Shown: one piece after another, positions 15,644 through 23,674 of the stretch | How positions within the stretch are numbered: the first letter of the stretch is position 1 | How the letters are laid out: each line of letters opens with the position of its first letter | Source of the DNA: Selenomonadaceae bacterium | Lineage (GTDB): Bacteria; Bacillota; Negativicutes; Selenomonadales; Selenomonadaceae | Direction of reading: 5' to 3' | DNA: 41,702 bases | Assembly: GCA_017614505.1 (NCBI GenBank) | Contig: JAGABT010000009.1 | Location: forward strand, 1 to 41,702 | Notes under the pieces: model-generated | Seen by the model: only the letters and a program-made list of their open reading frames with translations | What the model was told of the DNA's origin: nothing | Database searches by the model: none | Position numbers and translations under genes: made by a program

Positions 15644-17179
15644 TCAGCCGACAATCCACGTCACGAGATAAACCGCAATCGGAATCGTCACGCAGGCAAT
15701 TCCAATAAAATCAATGTACACGCCGGTTTTAATCATTTTCATCATAGGAACGTAGCCGCTCGCGTAGACAATGGCGTTAGGCGGCGTCGAAACCGGCAGC
15801 ATAAATCCAAGCGACGCCGAAAGCGCAATTCCTACAGCGACGGGTATCGGGCTAATTCCCGCGCTCACAGCCGCCGTTATCGCCAGTGGTCCAATCAAAT
15901 TCGTTGCCGCCGTGTGCGAAGTCAGCTCCGACAAAATCAGCGCCAGCACCGAGAAAACCGCCACGAAAAATATCTGCGACGAAACGCCGCCCATTCCTTC
16001 AATTATCATGGCGCCGACCCACTTTGACAGTCCCGTTTCGTACATGAGCCCGCCCATCGCTAAGCCGCCGCCGAAAAGTATCAGCGTACCCCATTCGACG
16101 CCTTCAACTGCGTCTTTCCACGTCAGCGTAAATTCGCGCTTTGAAAAATCCACCGGCAGTACGAACAGCAGCAGCGCGCCCAGCATTGCCGCTATCGCCT
16201 CTGGAAAAATTTTGTTGTACGTTGAAACTATCGGGCTGTCGTCCGGCAGAAATATTCCCAGAAAGCCAGGCATGACCCACAAAATTACCGCCGTGAAAAA
16301 TGCGGCGAGCGTGTTTTTCTGCGCCCGCGTCCAGCCGCCGAGTTCCACGACTTTCGATTTTATAAATTCCTCGGCGCCGTCAATTTTTTCAACGTCCGGC
16401 GGGAACAGCCGCGAAAGCACGATGTATGCTATCACAAAGTAGCAGACCATTGCCAGCGCGCCCCAAATCATCCACTCGAAAAACGATATGTGAATGTTTT
16501 GCATGTCGCTCAGAAATCCCAGCATTATCAGATTCGGCGGCGTGCCAATCGGCGTCAGCACTCCGCCAATCGACGCCGCGTAAGCCGTCATCAGCATTAA
16601 GCCAGTCGCGTATTTGTACTCCGACAAATCTATTTCGCGCCCGCACGCCTTGAACATTTCCTTTATCGACATCAGCAAGCCCAGCGCGATTGGGAACATC
16701 ATCGCCGCCGTCGCCGTGTTGCTCACCCAGCCGGAGCACAAAGCCGTTGCCAGCCCTATCGCCAGAAAAATCCGCCGCGGATTTGAGCCGACCCACGAAC
16801 GCGCCAGCAGCCAGTACGCAAATCTTTTGTCGAGGCTGTGCACCATCATCGCCTTTGCCAGAATGAATCCGCCCATGAAAAGGAAAATCGTCGGGTTCGC
16901 GAACGACGCAAATGCTTTTGAAACTGCCGCCACGCCCAGCACGACCGCCAGCGTCGGTCCGATTAGCGAGGTCACGGGGATTGGCACCGGCTCGGTTATC
17001 CACCACAGCGCCACGAGCGTCATTATCGCCAGCAGTTTGTGCGCCGCCGGTTCCATTCCTTCAATCGGGATTAGAAATACCGCCACCGCCAGAATTGGTC
17101 CGAATACCAGCCCGAATGTCCGCCGCTTCCTGTCGAAGGCTTCCTCCGCCGCCTTGAGCTGTTCCTGCTCGTTTTCCAT
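15644..17179 (-). CDS. SLC13/DASS-family sodium:dicarboxylate symporter
   Basis: 511 residues with about 12 hydrophobic segments. Two SNT-type sodium-site motifs ([13 protein letters not shown] and a degenerate second, [13 protein letters not shown]) and the helical-hairpin segments [10 protein letters not shown] and [12 protein letters not shown] are the VcINDY/CitT fingerprint. Likely substrates are succinate, malate or fumarate; sulfate is less likely. The N-terminus is a charged cytoplasmic helix. It lies 19 bases after nspC in the same operon. Confidence 0.88.
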   Translation of the reverse strand: MENEQEQLKAAEEAFDRKRRTFGLVFGPILAVAVFLIPIEGMEPAAHKLLAIMTLVALWWITEPVPIPVTSLIGPTLAVVLGVAAVSKAFASFANPTIFLFMGGFILAKAMMVHSLDKRFAYWLLARSWVGSNPRRIFLAIGLATALCSGWVSNTATAAMMFPIALGLLMSIKEMFKACGREIDLSEYKYATGLMLMTAYAASIGGVLTPIGTPPNLIMLGFLSDMQNIHISFFEWMIWGALAMVCYFVIAYIVLSRLFPPDVEKIDGAEEFIKSKVVELGGWTRAQKNTLAAFFTAVILWVMPGFLGIFLPDDSPIVSTYNKIFPEAIAAMLGALLLFVLPVDFSKREFTLTWKDAVEGVEWGTLILFGGGLAMGGLMYETGLSKWVGAMIIEGMGGVSSQIFFVAVFSVLALILSELTSHTAATNLIGPLAITAAVSAGISPIPVAVGIALSASLGFMLPVSTPPNAIVYASGYVPMMKMIKTGVYIDFIGIACVTIPIAVYLVTWIVG

Positions 17180-17198
17180 TTAAAGTTGCCTCGATTCG

Positions 17199-18311
17199 CT
17201 ACGAAAGCCGGTTTTTGAAATCGTCGTAGCCAAAATTTTTAATCAGCGTCAAATCGCCGCGCAGATTTTTCGCGTAAATCGCCGGCAGTTTTGCGCCGTT
17301 GAACGTGTTGTTCTTAACCATCGTGTAAATTGCCATGTCGCGGAAAATAATTTCGTCGCCCGCGCTGAGCGGCTTGTCAAAGCTGTATTCGCCAATCACG
17401 TCACCGGCTAAACAGGTTGCGCCGCCGAATCTGTAGCTGAAATTTTTCACGCCGACTTCAGCCGCGCCGATAATTTCTGGACGGTAAGGCATTTCCAGAA
17501 CGTCGGGCATGTGGCATGCGGCGCTGGCGTCGATAATGGCGTTGCTGATACCATTTCGCGCAGGCTGAATTTCCAGAATCTGCGCGACTAAAAATCCCGC
17601 GTCAAGCGCAACCGCTTCGCCTGGCTCAAGGTAAATTTCCACGCCGTAAGTTTCCTGCAGGCGCCGGATAATTTTTTTCAGCCGTTCAATGTCGTAATTT
17701 TTCCGCGTGATGTGATGCCCGCCGCCGAGGTTCAGCCACTTCATTTTGTGAAGATACGCGCCGAATTTTTCTTCCACGGCGTCAACGGTTTCTTCCAGCG
17801 CGTCAGAATTTTGCTCGCAGAGCGTGTGGAAGTGCAGACCGTCCAGCTTTTCAATCAAGTCCAGTCGCGCAGATTTAAATTCGTCAATGCGAACGCCGAG
17901 CCGCGAATTTTCAGCGCAGGGGTCGTAGATTGAAATTTTCTGCGTCGAGTGTTCAGGATTGATTCTGAGACCGGCGGATTTGACGTACTGCGCGAATTTC
18001 TCAACCTGCGCGAAAGAATTGAAAATGACGTGGTCGCAGATTTGAGCCAGCTCGGCAATTTCTTCCGCCTTGTAAGCCGGAGCGTAAACGTGATTTTCGC
18101 CGCCGAAATATTCCGCCGCCAGCCGCGCCTCGTACAAGCCCGACGCCGCTGTTCCCGCCAGAAATTTTTTTATCAGCGGGTAGAAGTAGAACGCCGAGAA
18201 ACATTTCTGCGCGAGCAAAATTTTCGCGCCGGTCGACTGCTGAATTTCCGCCAGAATTTCCAAATTCCGCGTCAAAAGTTTTTCGTCGACGACGTAAGCT
18301 GGCGTTATCAT
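17199..18311 (-). CDS. nspC: carboxynorspermidine decarboxylase NspC
   Basis: 370 residues, alanine-racemase-fold PLP enzyme. The Schiff-base Lys is Lys36 in LAQKCFS. Family signatures LNLGGGHHITRKNYD, EPGEAVAL and DASAACHMPDVLEMPYRP (active-site Cys region) are present. It decarboxylates carboxynorspermidine or carboxyspermidine. ATG 18311 overlaps the synthase stop as ATGA, and the open frame upstream of it is not used. The pair forms the SAM-independent route to spermidine or norspermidine. Confidence 0.92.
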   Translation of the reverse strand: MITPAYVVDEKLLTRNLEILAEIQQSTGAKILLAQKCFSAFYFYPLIKKFLAGTAASGLYEARLAAEYFGGENHVYAPAYKAEEIAELAQICDHVIFNSFAQVEKFAQYVKSAGLRINPEHSTQKISIYDPCAENSRLGVRIDEFKSARLDLIEKLDGLHFHTLCEQNSDALEETVDAVEEKFGAYLHKMKWLNLGGGHHITRKNYDIERLKKIIRRLQETYGVEIYLEPGEAVALDAGFLVAQILEIQPARNGISNAIIDASAACHMPDVLEMPYRPEIIGAAEVGVKNFSYRFGGATCLAGDVIGEYSFDKPLSAGDEIIFRDMAIYTMVKNNTFNGAKLPAIYAKNLRGDLTLIKNFGYDDFKNRLS

Positions 18312-19510
18312 TCGACGAGCACCGGCGAAAAGTTTTCCTGCCACGGCAAGCCGAATTTATTCAGCGCCGCCATGAACGGGTCGGGGTCAAATTCCTCGAC
18401 GTTGCGCACGCCCTTCAAATTCCATTCGCCGGTAATGAGCAGCGCCGCGCCAATCATCGCCGGTACGCCGGTCGTGTAGGAAATCGCCTGCGAGCCAACT
18501 TCGCGGTAGCATTCCTGGTGGTCGCAGACGTTGTAGACGTAATAATTTTTCGGCGCGCCGTCCTTGACGCCGGTGATAACGCAGCCGATATTCGTTTTGC
18601 CGACGGTACGCGGACCGAGCGTGGCGGGGTCTGGCAACACAGCCTTCAGAAACTGCAGCGGTACAATTTTCTGCCCGTTGAAATCAATCGGCTCAATCGA
18701 AGTCATTCCGACATTTTCAAGGCACTTCAAGTGCGTAAGGTAGCTCTGCCCGAACGTCATGAAAAATCTGATTCGCCTGACGCCTGGAATATTTTTCGCC
18801 AGCGACTCAATTTCCTCGTGGTAAAGCAGGTACATATCCTTGACGCCGACGTCCGCGAAATCGTAGACGCGCTTAATTTCCAGCGGCGCAGTCTCAACCC
18901 AGTCGCCGTTCTCGTAGTATTCGCCCTTCGCCGTGACTTCGCGGATATTAATTTCGGGATTGAAATTCGTGGCGAAAGGATAGCCGTGGTCGCCGCCGTT
19001 GCAGTCGAGAATGTCAATCGTCTCGATTTTGTCGAAGTGGTGTTTGAGCGCGTAAGCCGTGAAAATTCCAGTGACGCCTGGGTCAAAGCCGCAGCCGAGC
19101 AAAGCCGTTATCCCAGCGCGCTTGAAGTCTTCGTCCAGCGCCCATTGGTGCTTGTACTCGAAATACGCCGTGTCCTCCGGCTCGTAGTTCGCCGTGTCGA
19201 GGTAGTTCGTCTTCGTGCGAATGCAGGCTTCCATGATTTTCAAATCGTGGTACGGCAGCGCGAGGTTGACTACCACGTCGGGATTGAAAATTTCGATGAG
19301 ATTGACCAGCGCGTCGACGTTGTTGGCGTCAATCTGCGCGGTGGAAATGCGCGTGGGACTTTTGCCGTCGAGTTTCGCCTTGAGCTCGTTGCACTTGTCG
19401 ATATTGCGGCTGGCTATGCAAATTTCGCTGAAAACCGCGCTGTTCTGCACGCATTTTTGAATAGCGACGCTCCCTACGCCGCCGCAGCCGATGATTAAAG
19501 CTTTACCCAA
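18308..19510 (-). CDS. carboxynorspermidine synthase (saccharopine dehydrogenase family)
   Basis: 400 residues. The N-terminal NAD(P)-binding motif reads ALIIGCGGVGSVA. Internal TALLGCGFDPGVT and the C-terminal Lys9/Lys1-type fold are those of the CASDH subgroup paired with NspC. It condenses aspartate semialdehyde with a diamine. TTG 19510 is used because GGAGGG lies 7 bases upstream. It is the first gene of a tight seven-gene run down to 10797, with a near-consensus promoter just upstream. Confidence 0.9.
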   Translation of the reverse strand: MGKALIIGCGGVGSVAIQKCVQNSAVFSEICIASRNIDKCNELKAKLDGKSPTRISTAQIDANNVDALVNLIEIFNPDVVVNLALPYHDLKIMEACIRTKTNYLDTANYEPEDTAYFEYKHQWALDEDFKRAGITALLGCGFDPGVTGIFTAYALKHHFDKIETIDILDCNGGDHGYPFATNFNPEINIREVTAKGEYYENGDWVETAPLEIKRVYDFADVGVKDMYLLYHEEIESLAKNIPGVRRIRFFMTFGQSYLTHLKCLENVGMTSIEPIDFNGQKIVPLQFLKAVLPDPATLGPRTVGKTNIGCVITGVKDGAPKNYYVYNVCDHQECYREVGSQAISYTTGVPAMIGAALLITGEWNLKGVRNVEEFDPDPFMAALNKFGLPWQENFSPVLVE

Positions 19511-19543
19511 TTTTTCGCCCTCCAAGATTTTGATTTTGCTCAA

Positions 19544-19572
19544 ATTTTAATTAAAGCCCAAATCAAAGTCAA
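19544..19572 (-). promoter_or_regulatory. sigma-A promoter of the polyamine/guaB operon
   Basis: TTGACT (19567-19572), 17-base spacer, TAAAAT (19544-19549) on the minus strand. The leader is only about 27 bases. Confidence 0.85.
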
Positions 19573-19598
19573 GAATTTTGCGCTCACCATTTTTCCTT

Positions 19599-19770
19599 CA
19601 GCATTTCTTTTGAAAAAGTGCAGACGCGACGAGTAGGAGCGTTTGCTGCTGGCAAAGAAATGTATTTCAGCATTTCTTTCTCGAAAGAAACGCTGGCAAA
19701 GAAAGGGGACCGCATAGGTCGCATCCGGCGACCTGTGACGGCCCGCGCGCCGTCCATGGCGCGCTTTTTT
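19599..19770 (+). repeat. three-hairpin intergenic repeat, copy 4
   Basis: Opposite orientation to copies 1-3. Two CAGCATTTCTTT modules (19599 and 19668) precede GGCAAAGAAA. Then comes the arm AGGTCGCATCCGGCGACCT inside CCGCATAGG..GGCCC, then GCGCGCCGTCCATGGCGCGC and TTTTTT. The U-tract points plus, although both neighbours are on the minus strand. Confidence 0.9.
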
Positions 19771-19793
19771 CGTCACAGTGTGAATAACTGGCT

Positions 19794-20669
19794 TCAAACT
19801 TCAAAGCTACGCAAAATTTCACTTCCGCCATTAGCCAGCATTTTTTCTGCAAAAGTTTCGCCGTCAAGATTGTCGGTACTGTCGCGCAGAATTTTTTTGC
19901 CGTCCGGCGAGGCGATAACTGCGCGCGCAGAATTTTTATCAGCGAAAACGCCGACCGGCACCTGACAGCCGCCGCCAATTTTTCTAAGAAAATCCCGCTC
20001 GAATTTGACCGCCGCGCAAGTTTTTTCGTCGTGCAGAATTTTTACAGCGTCAGCAATTTCGGTATCGCCCGCGCGAATCTCAATGGCAAGCGCGCCCTGC
20101 CCAGCTGCCGGTATTATCTCCGTGAGAATTTTTTTTATGCGCGCGCCGTAGCCTAAACGCTCAAGCCCAGCCGCCGCCAATATCACCGCGTCAAAATTCC
20201 CTGCGTCAAGCTTTTTCAGACGCGTCTCGACATTGCCGCGTAAATTCTCAATCCGCAAATCTGGACGTAAATTCAGAATCTGAGCCGCACGCCTCAAGCT
20301 CGAAGTTCCAATAACGCCGCCGCTCGGAATTTCTTCCAGCGAATCAAATTTGTTGCTGACGAACGCGTCAAATGGATTTTCGCGCTGGGTTATCGCCGCA
20401 ATTTCAAAACCGGCTGGCAGTTCGCTCGGCACGTCCTTCAAACTGTGTACCGCCAAATCAATCTTACCGGCAGCCAGCGCGACTTCAATTTCTTTCGTGA
20501 AAAGCCCCTTGCCGCCAATTTTCGCCAGCGGCGCGTCCAGAATTTTATCGCCGGTCGTCTGAATCTTAACTATCTCGACTGGAAAATTTTCGCTGAGTTT
20601 CTGCGCGACGAAATTCGCCTGCCACAACGCCAGTCGGCTCGCCCGCGTCCCAATTCTAATTTTTTCCAT
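19794..20669 (-). CDS. hemC: hydroxymethylbilane synthase (porphobilinogen deaminase)
   Basis: 291 residues. Polymerises four porphobilinogens on a dipyrromethane cofactor in tetrapyrrole synthesis. Signatures: IRIGTRASRLALWQA at the N-terminus, HSLKDVPSELP, GTSSLRRAAQI and the cofactor Cys in GGGCQVPVG (about residue 232). The start overlaps the metH end by 14 bases. In this setting it probably serves cobalamin made for MetH; this is inference, and no other hem or cob genes are in the window. Confidence 0.93.
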   Translation of the reverse strand: MEKIRIGTRASRLALWQANFVAQKLSENFPVEIVKIQTTGDKILDAPLAKIGGKGLFTKEIEVALAAGKIDLAVHSLKDVPSELPAGFEIAAITQRENPFDAFVSNKFDSLEEIPSGGVIGTSSLRRAAQILNLRPDLRIENLRGNVETRLKKLDAGNFDAVILAAAGLERLGYGARIKKILTEIIPAAGQGALAIEIRAGDTEIADAVKILHDEKTCAAVKFERDFLRKIGGGCQVPVGVFADKNSARAVIASPDGKKILRDSTDNLDGETFAEKMLANGGSEILRSFEV

Positions 20670-23019
20670 TTGCAACCAGTTCCTTCGCCAGCCTGACAGC
20701 CGCAACGCCGTCTTTCGCGTAAGCGTCAGCGCCCGCCGCGTCAGCATATTCCTGCGTCAGCGCCGCGCCGCCGACCATAACCTTAGCGCCGCAGCCCGCC
20801 GCCTTCAAATCCGCGATAACCTTATCAATCTGAATCATCGTCGTCGTCATAAGCGCGCAAAGCCCGACAATATCCGCGTCATTCTCAAGCGCCGCGCGTA
20901 CAATTTCCGCCGAGTCAACGTCCTTGCCGAGGTCAATCAGCCTGAAGCCGCTGTTCGCCAAAAGCGCGCCGGTGATATTTTTTCCCAAATCGTGAACGTC
21001 GCCCTTAACCGTGGCGATAACAAAAGTGCCGTTCGTGGCGGTATTTTCAGCGGGCAGAATTTCCCTGAGCCGGTTGAACGCCGCGCGCATAGTTTCAGCC
21101 GAAAGCAGAACTTGCGGCAGGAAAATTTTACCAGCGCCAAAATCTTCGCCAATCTCATTCATGGCAGCTGTCAACGCCCGCTCGGTAATTTCGTTCGCGC
21201 TGAAATTTTCGCCCAGCGCCTTCTCAACCAGCGCCGGAATTTCGTCCCTGTCGCCCTCGATTACCGCCTGCTTAATCTGCGCGAGAATATCGCCGGAAAT
21301 TTTTTTCTCAGCGGCAGGCGCGGCAGTCTGCACGACGAGCTTGCTGAAATTCAAGCCGTTGGCGTCGTGACCAAGCAGCGCGGCGCTCGCCTTCAACGCG
21401 TTCTGCATATTTTCATCGTACGGATTCATAATCGGCGCGTCGAGACCGGCGGCTAAACTCATTGCGAAAAACGTTGAATTAATCAGCGGACGATTCGGCA
21501 GACCGAACGAAATGTTGCTCAAGCCCATCGTCGCGGGATAGCCTAATTTTTCGCGGTAAAGTTTCAGCGTCTGCAAAACTTCGAGGCAGGCACCGGCGTC
21601 AGCGGAAATCGTCATAACCAGCGCGTCCAGCAGAAAATCCCCGTCGCGCAGTCCGGCTTTCTTAGCGGCGTCGATAATTTTACCGGCAACTTCAACCCGC
21701 TCGGCGGCAGTTTTAGGCACGCCCTTTTCAGTCAGCGGCAGTACCAGAATCGCCGCGCCGTATTTCTTAGCAAGCGGCAGGAACTTTGCAATGCGCTCCG
21801 GCTCAAAGCTCACCGAATTTATCAGCGCGCGCCCTGGGTAAATCCTCAAGCCGGCCTCGAGCGCTTTCTCGTCGCTGGTATCGATTGAGAGCGGCGCGTC
21901 GGTTATCTGCGAAATTTCCCGCACTGCCTGCGCCATCATCTTCGGCTGGTCGATACCGCCAACGCCCATGTTCACGTCCAAAACCTGCGCGCCCGCCTTA
22001 ACCTGATTCACCGCGTCTTTCTTGACGCCGAGCAGGGAGCCTTCACGAATTTCCGCCGCAAGCTTTTTCCTGCCCGTCGGATTAATCCGCTCGCCAATCA
22101 GCACCGTCGCCAGATTTTTATCAATCGCCACGGTCTTACTGCGGCTGGCGAGTTTCAGCGCGGCGCTAAATTTTCGCGCAGGTTCAACGCAGTTTTTGAC
22201 GGCGCAGGCAAGTTCGCGAATGTGCTCCGGCGTCGTACCGCAACAGCCGCCTAGGTAAGTTGCGCCCGCTTCAACCAGTTTCGGCGCCCAGCTCCCGAAA
22301 GTTTTGGCGTCCATTGGAAATTTCGTCACGCCGCCTTCAAGGTAAGGCATACCGGCATTCGGCTGAACGCTGATTGGCAAGCGGCAATTTTCCGCCAGAA
22401 TTTTCACCACCGGCACAAGCTGTTCAGGTCCCAGCGAACAGTTCACGCCAATAATATCCGCGCCCATTGCGTCCAGAATCACGGCAGCGCTCTGCGGGTC
22501 GGTGCCTGTCACCGTCCGCCCGTCCTCGCTGTAACTGAGCTGGCAGATAACCGGCAGATTGCAGGCGTCGTGCGCGGCTAGGAGCGCGGCTCGCATTTCC
22601 TGAATGTCTATGCACGTTTCGATTATCAGAAAATCCGCGCCCGCCTCAGCCAGCGCGCCAGCCTGCTCGTAGAAAAATTTATACGCGTCTTCGAAATCCA
22701 AATCGCCCAGCGGCGCGATAAATTTTCCAGTCGGTCCCATTGAACCGGCGACCTTCACGTTACCAGCGGACTTCGCAATTTTCACGGCGGCGAAGTTCAG
22801 CTCTCGGCAGCGCGCGGCGATACCATAATGCTCAAGCTTGAGACTGCTGGCGCCGAATGTATTCGTCTCGATTATCGTTGAGCCAGCGTCGATATAAGCG
22901 CGGTGGATTTTCCGCACGGCGTCTGGATTTTCCACGTTCATCAGCTCTGGGCAGGCGCCCGCCTTCAAGCCGCTGCGCTGGAGCATCGTTCCCATCGCGC
23001 CGTCAAATATTTCTATCAA
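20656..23019 (-). CDS. metH: cobalamin-dependent methionine synthase lacking the reactivation domain
   Basis: 787 residues, versus about 1200 for E. coli MetH. Order: homocysteine domain (FDGAMGTMLQRSG; zinc Cys in GVNCSLGP and GGCCGTTP), pterin domain (LIGERINPTGRKK), B12 cap, and B12-binding domain with DVHDLGKN, whose His is the lower cobalt ligand. The C-terminal SAM-binding reactivation domain is missing, so a separate reactivation partner is expected. TTG 23019 is chosen for GAGGTGAT upstream. First gene of a metH-hemC operon. Confidence 0.93.
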   Translation of the reverse strand: MIEIFDGAMGTMLQRSGLKAGACPELMNVENPDAVRKIHRAYIDAGSTIIETNTFGASSLKLEHYGIAARCRELNFAAVKIAKSAGNVKVAGSMGPTGKFIAPLGDLDFEDAYKFFYEQAGALAEAGADFLIIETCIDIQEMRAALLAAHDACNLPVICQLSYSEDGRTVTGTDPQSAAVILDAMGADIIGVNCSLGPEQLVPVVKILAENCRLPISVQPNAGMPYLEGGVTKFPMDAKTFGSWAPKLVEAGATYLGGCCGTTPEHIRELACAVKNCVEPARKFSAALKLASRSKTVAIDKNLATVLIGERINPTGRKKLAAEIREGSLLGVKKDAVNQVKAGAQVLDVNMGVGGIDQPKMMAQAVREISQITDAPLSIDTSDEKALEAGLRIYPGRALINSVSFEPERIAKFLPLAKKYGAAILVLPLTEKGVPKTAAERVEVAGKIIDAAKKAGLRDGDFLLDALVMTISADAGACLEVLQTLKLYREKLGYPATMGLSNISFGLPNRPLINSTFFAMSLAAGLDAPIMNPYDENMQNALKASAALLGHDANGLNFSKLVVQTAAPAAEKKISGDILAQIKQAVIEGDRDEIPALVEKALGENFSANEITERALTAAMNEIGEDFGAGKIFLPQVLLSAETMRAAFNRLREILPAENTATNGTFVIATVKGDVHDLGKNITGALLANSGFRLIDLGKDVDSAEIVRAALENDADIVGLCALMTTTMIQIDKVIADLKAAGCGAKVMVGGAALTQEYADAAGADAYAKDGVAAVRLAKELVANGKN

Positions 23020-23040
23020 TTTTATCACCTCGATTAGCAA

Positions 23041-23069
23041 ATTTTATCAGAAACCCGCCGCCTTGCCAA
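23041..23069 (-). promoter_or_regulatory. sigma-A promoter of metH-hemC
   Basis: TTGGCA (23064-23069), 17-base spacer, TAAAAT (23041-23046) on the minus strand. The leader is too short for a cobalamin or SAM riboswitch. Confidence 0.75.
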
Positions 23070-23099
23070 TAAAAAAACGCCGCTTTACAAATGAGCGGC
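23070..23099 (-). terminator. minus-strand terminator before metH
   Basis: GCCGCT and AGCGGC form a perfect stem around a 9-base loop, then a run of T on the minus strand. It isolates metH from minus-strand transcription coming from the right. The -35 box of the plus-strand toxin promoter lies in its loop. Confidence 0.85.
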
Positions 23100-23112
23100 A
23101 AACTGCTATAAT
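23084..23112 (+). promoter_or_regulatory. sigma-A promoter of the tiny hydrophobic peptide
   Basis: TTTACA (23084-23089), 17-base spacer, TATAAT (23107-23112). Transcription should start near 23119, giving a leader of about 53 bases. Confidence 0.85.
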
Positions 23113-23141
23113 CCGTCTCGTACCGGCAACGGTAGGCGGTT

Positions 23142-23169
23142 GCAATCGCTTCCGAAAGGAGGTGATTGC
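23142..23169 (+). promoter_or_regulatory. Shine-Dalgarno-sequestering hairpin
   Basis: Twelve consecutive pairs (ten Watson-Crick, two G-U) close a GAAA tetraloop. The 3' arm contains the whole AGGAGGTGAT ribosome site, so the leader RNA would be poorly translated while folded. A second small hairpin, ACCG-GCAA-CGGT, lies at 23122-23133. Confidence 0.8.
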
Positions 23170-23171
23170 CG

Positions 23172-23252
23172 ATGAGCTTCAAAAAATTCGTCGTCGTGGT
23201 CATTGTGGTCACGGTCGTCGTGCTCATTCTCGGCACGAAAACAGCCGCCTAA
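23172..23252 (+). CDS. 26-residue hydrophobic peptide, candidate type I toxin
   Basis: ATG 23172 follows a near-perfect Shine-Dalgarno. The product begins MSFKK, continues as about 17 Val/Ile/Leu residues with one Thr, and ends GTKTAA: one membrane helix with a basic N-terminus. Size, helix, buried ribosome site and a converging antisense promoter at 23646-23674 are the marks of type I toxins such as those of txpA/RatA and bsrG/SR4. There is no sequence identity I can vouch for. It could instead be a benign small membrane protein. Confidence 0.65.
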   Translation: MSFKKFVVVVIVVTVVVLILGTKTAA

Positions 23253-23305
23253 GCTCTGCTGAAGCCAAGGCGGCTAAGGCAATCCCCTAGTTACTTCTTA
23301 TTTGA

Positions 23306-23317
23306 GCAACCGTCTAC
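23306..23317 (+). promoter_or_regulatory. 3' site complementary to the toxin leader (copy at 23563-23574)
   Basis: GCAACCGTCTAC can pair over 12 contiguous bases (one G-U) with leader bases 23132-23143, immediately before the ribosome-site hairpin. An identical copy is at 23563-23574 and a diverged one near 23437. Such 5'-3' contacts hold several type I toxin mRNAs in an inactive form. Confidence 0.55.
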
Positions 23318-23324
23318 TTGGTAC

Positions 23325-23361
23325 CTGAAGCGCTCCGTTTCACAGACGGGGCGCTTTTCAG
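23325..23361 (+). terminator. tandem hairpin A behind the peptide gene
   Basis: GCGCTCCGT and ACGGGGCGC form a 9-bp stem around TTCACAG, followed by TTTTCAG; outer bases CTGAA/TTCAG extend it. Confidence 0.6.
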
Positions 23362-23454
23362 TTGCTGCCTAAGCACCCAACGCTCAAGCGGCTAAAATCC
23401 AAGCCTTTACCAACTAGTTATTAACTCTGTAGGGGGCGACCGCCACCCAGCATC

Positions 23455-23491
23455 CTGAAGCGCTCCGTTTCACAGACGGGGCGTTTTTCAG
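23455..23491 (+). terminator. tandem hairpin B behind the peptide gene
   Basis: Same 37 bases as hairpin A except one C to T change, which keeps pairing through G-U and lengthens the T-run to five. Offset from A is 130 bases. Confidence 0.6.
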
Positions 23492-23581
23492 TTGTCGCCT
23501 AAGCTCTCCGAAAGCTCAAGCGGCTCCACCCTAAACTTCTTCAAGTCGTACACATATTACGAGCAACCGTCTACCTGGTAT

Positions 23582-23619
23582 CTGAAAGCGCTCCGCTTCG
23601 TCGTCGGGACGTCTTTCAG
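23582..23619 (+). terminator. tandem hairpin C behind the peptide gene
   Basis: Diverged third copy, offset 127 bases from B. The loop is different and the outer stem CTGAAAG/CTTTCAG is conserved, so structure is kept better than sequence. Confidence 0.5.
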
Positions 23620-23645
23620 TTGCGAAAAATCATTTTCACGCTCAA

Positions 23646-23674
23646 ATTGTAGCAAGTTACCGCGATTTTGTCAA
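23646..23674 (-). promoter_or_regulatory. antisense promoter converging on the peptide gene
   Basis: Consensus TTGACA (23669-23674), 17-base spacer, TACAAT (23646-23651) on the minus strand. It spans the stop codon of the restriction-modification gene and starts transcription near 23639. Confidence 0.8.

Larger units (their letters stand above)
23237..23639 (-). ncRNA. predicted antisense RNA (candidate antitoxin)
   Basis: Expected from the minus promoter at 23646-23674 to a minus terminator at 23237-23275 (AGCCGCC/GGCGGCT stem then TTTT), about 400 bases. It would be complementary to the entire 3' part of the peptide mRNA, including its stop codon and all three hairpins. Its existence is a prediction from promoter and terminator only. 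Confidence 0.45.

Noticed and set aside
18518..19498. 326-codon plus-strand ORF opposite carboxynorspermidine synthase
   Set aside because: Antisense shadow of a well-supported gene; composition follows from its codons.
23041..23170. Riboswitch upstream of metH
   Set aside because: The promoter lies about 20 bases before the start codon; no room for a cobalamin or SAM riboswitch.
23113..23640. CRISPR array suggested by repeated 37-base units
   Set aside because: Only three units, with long conserved flanks in place of short unique spacers, and no cas genes.
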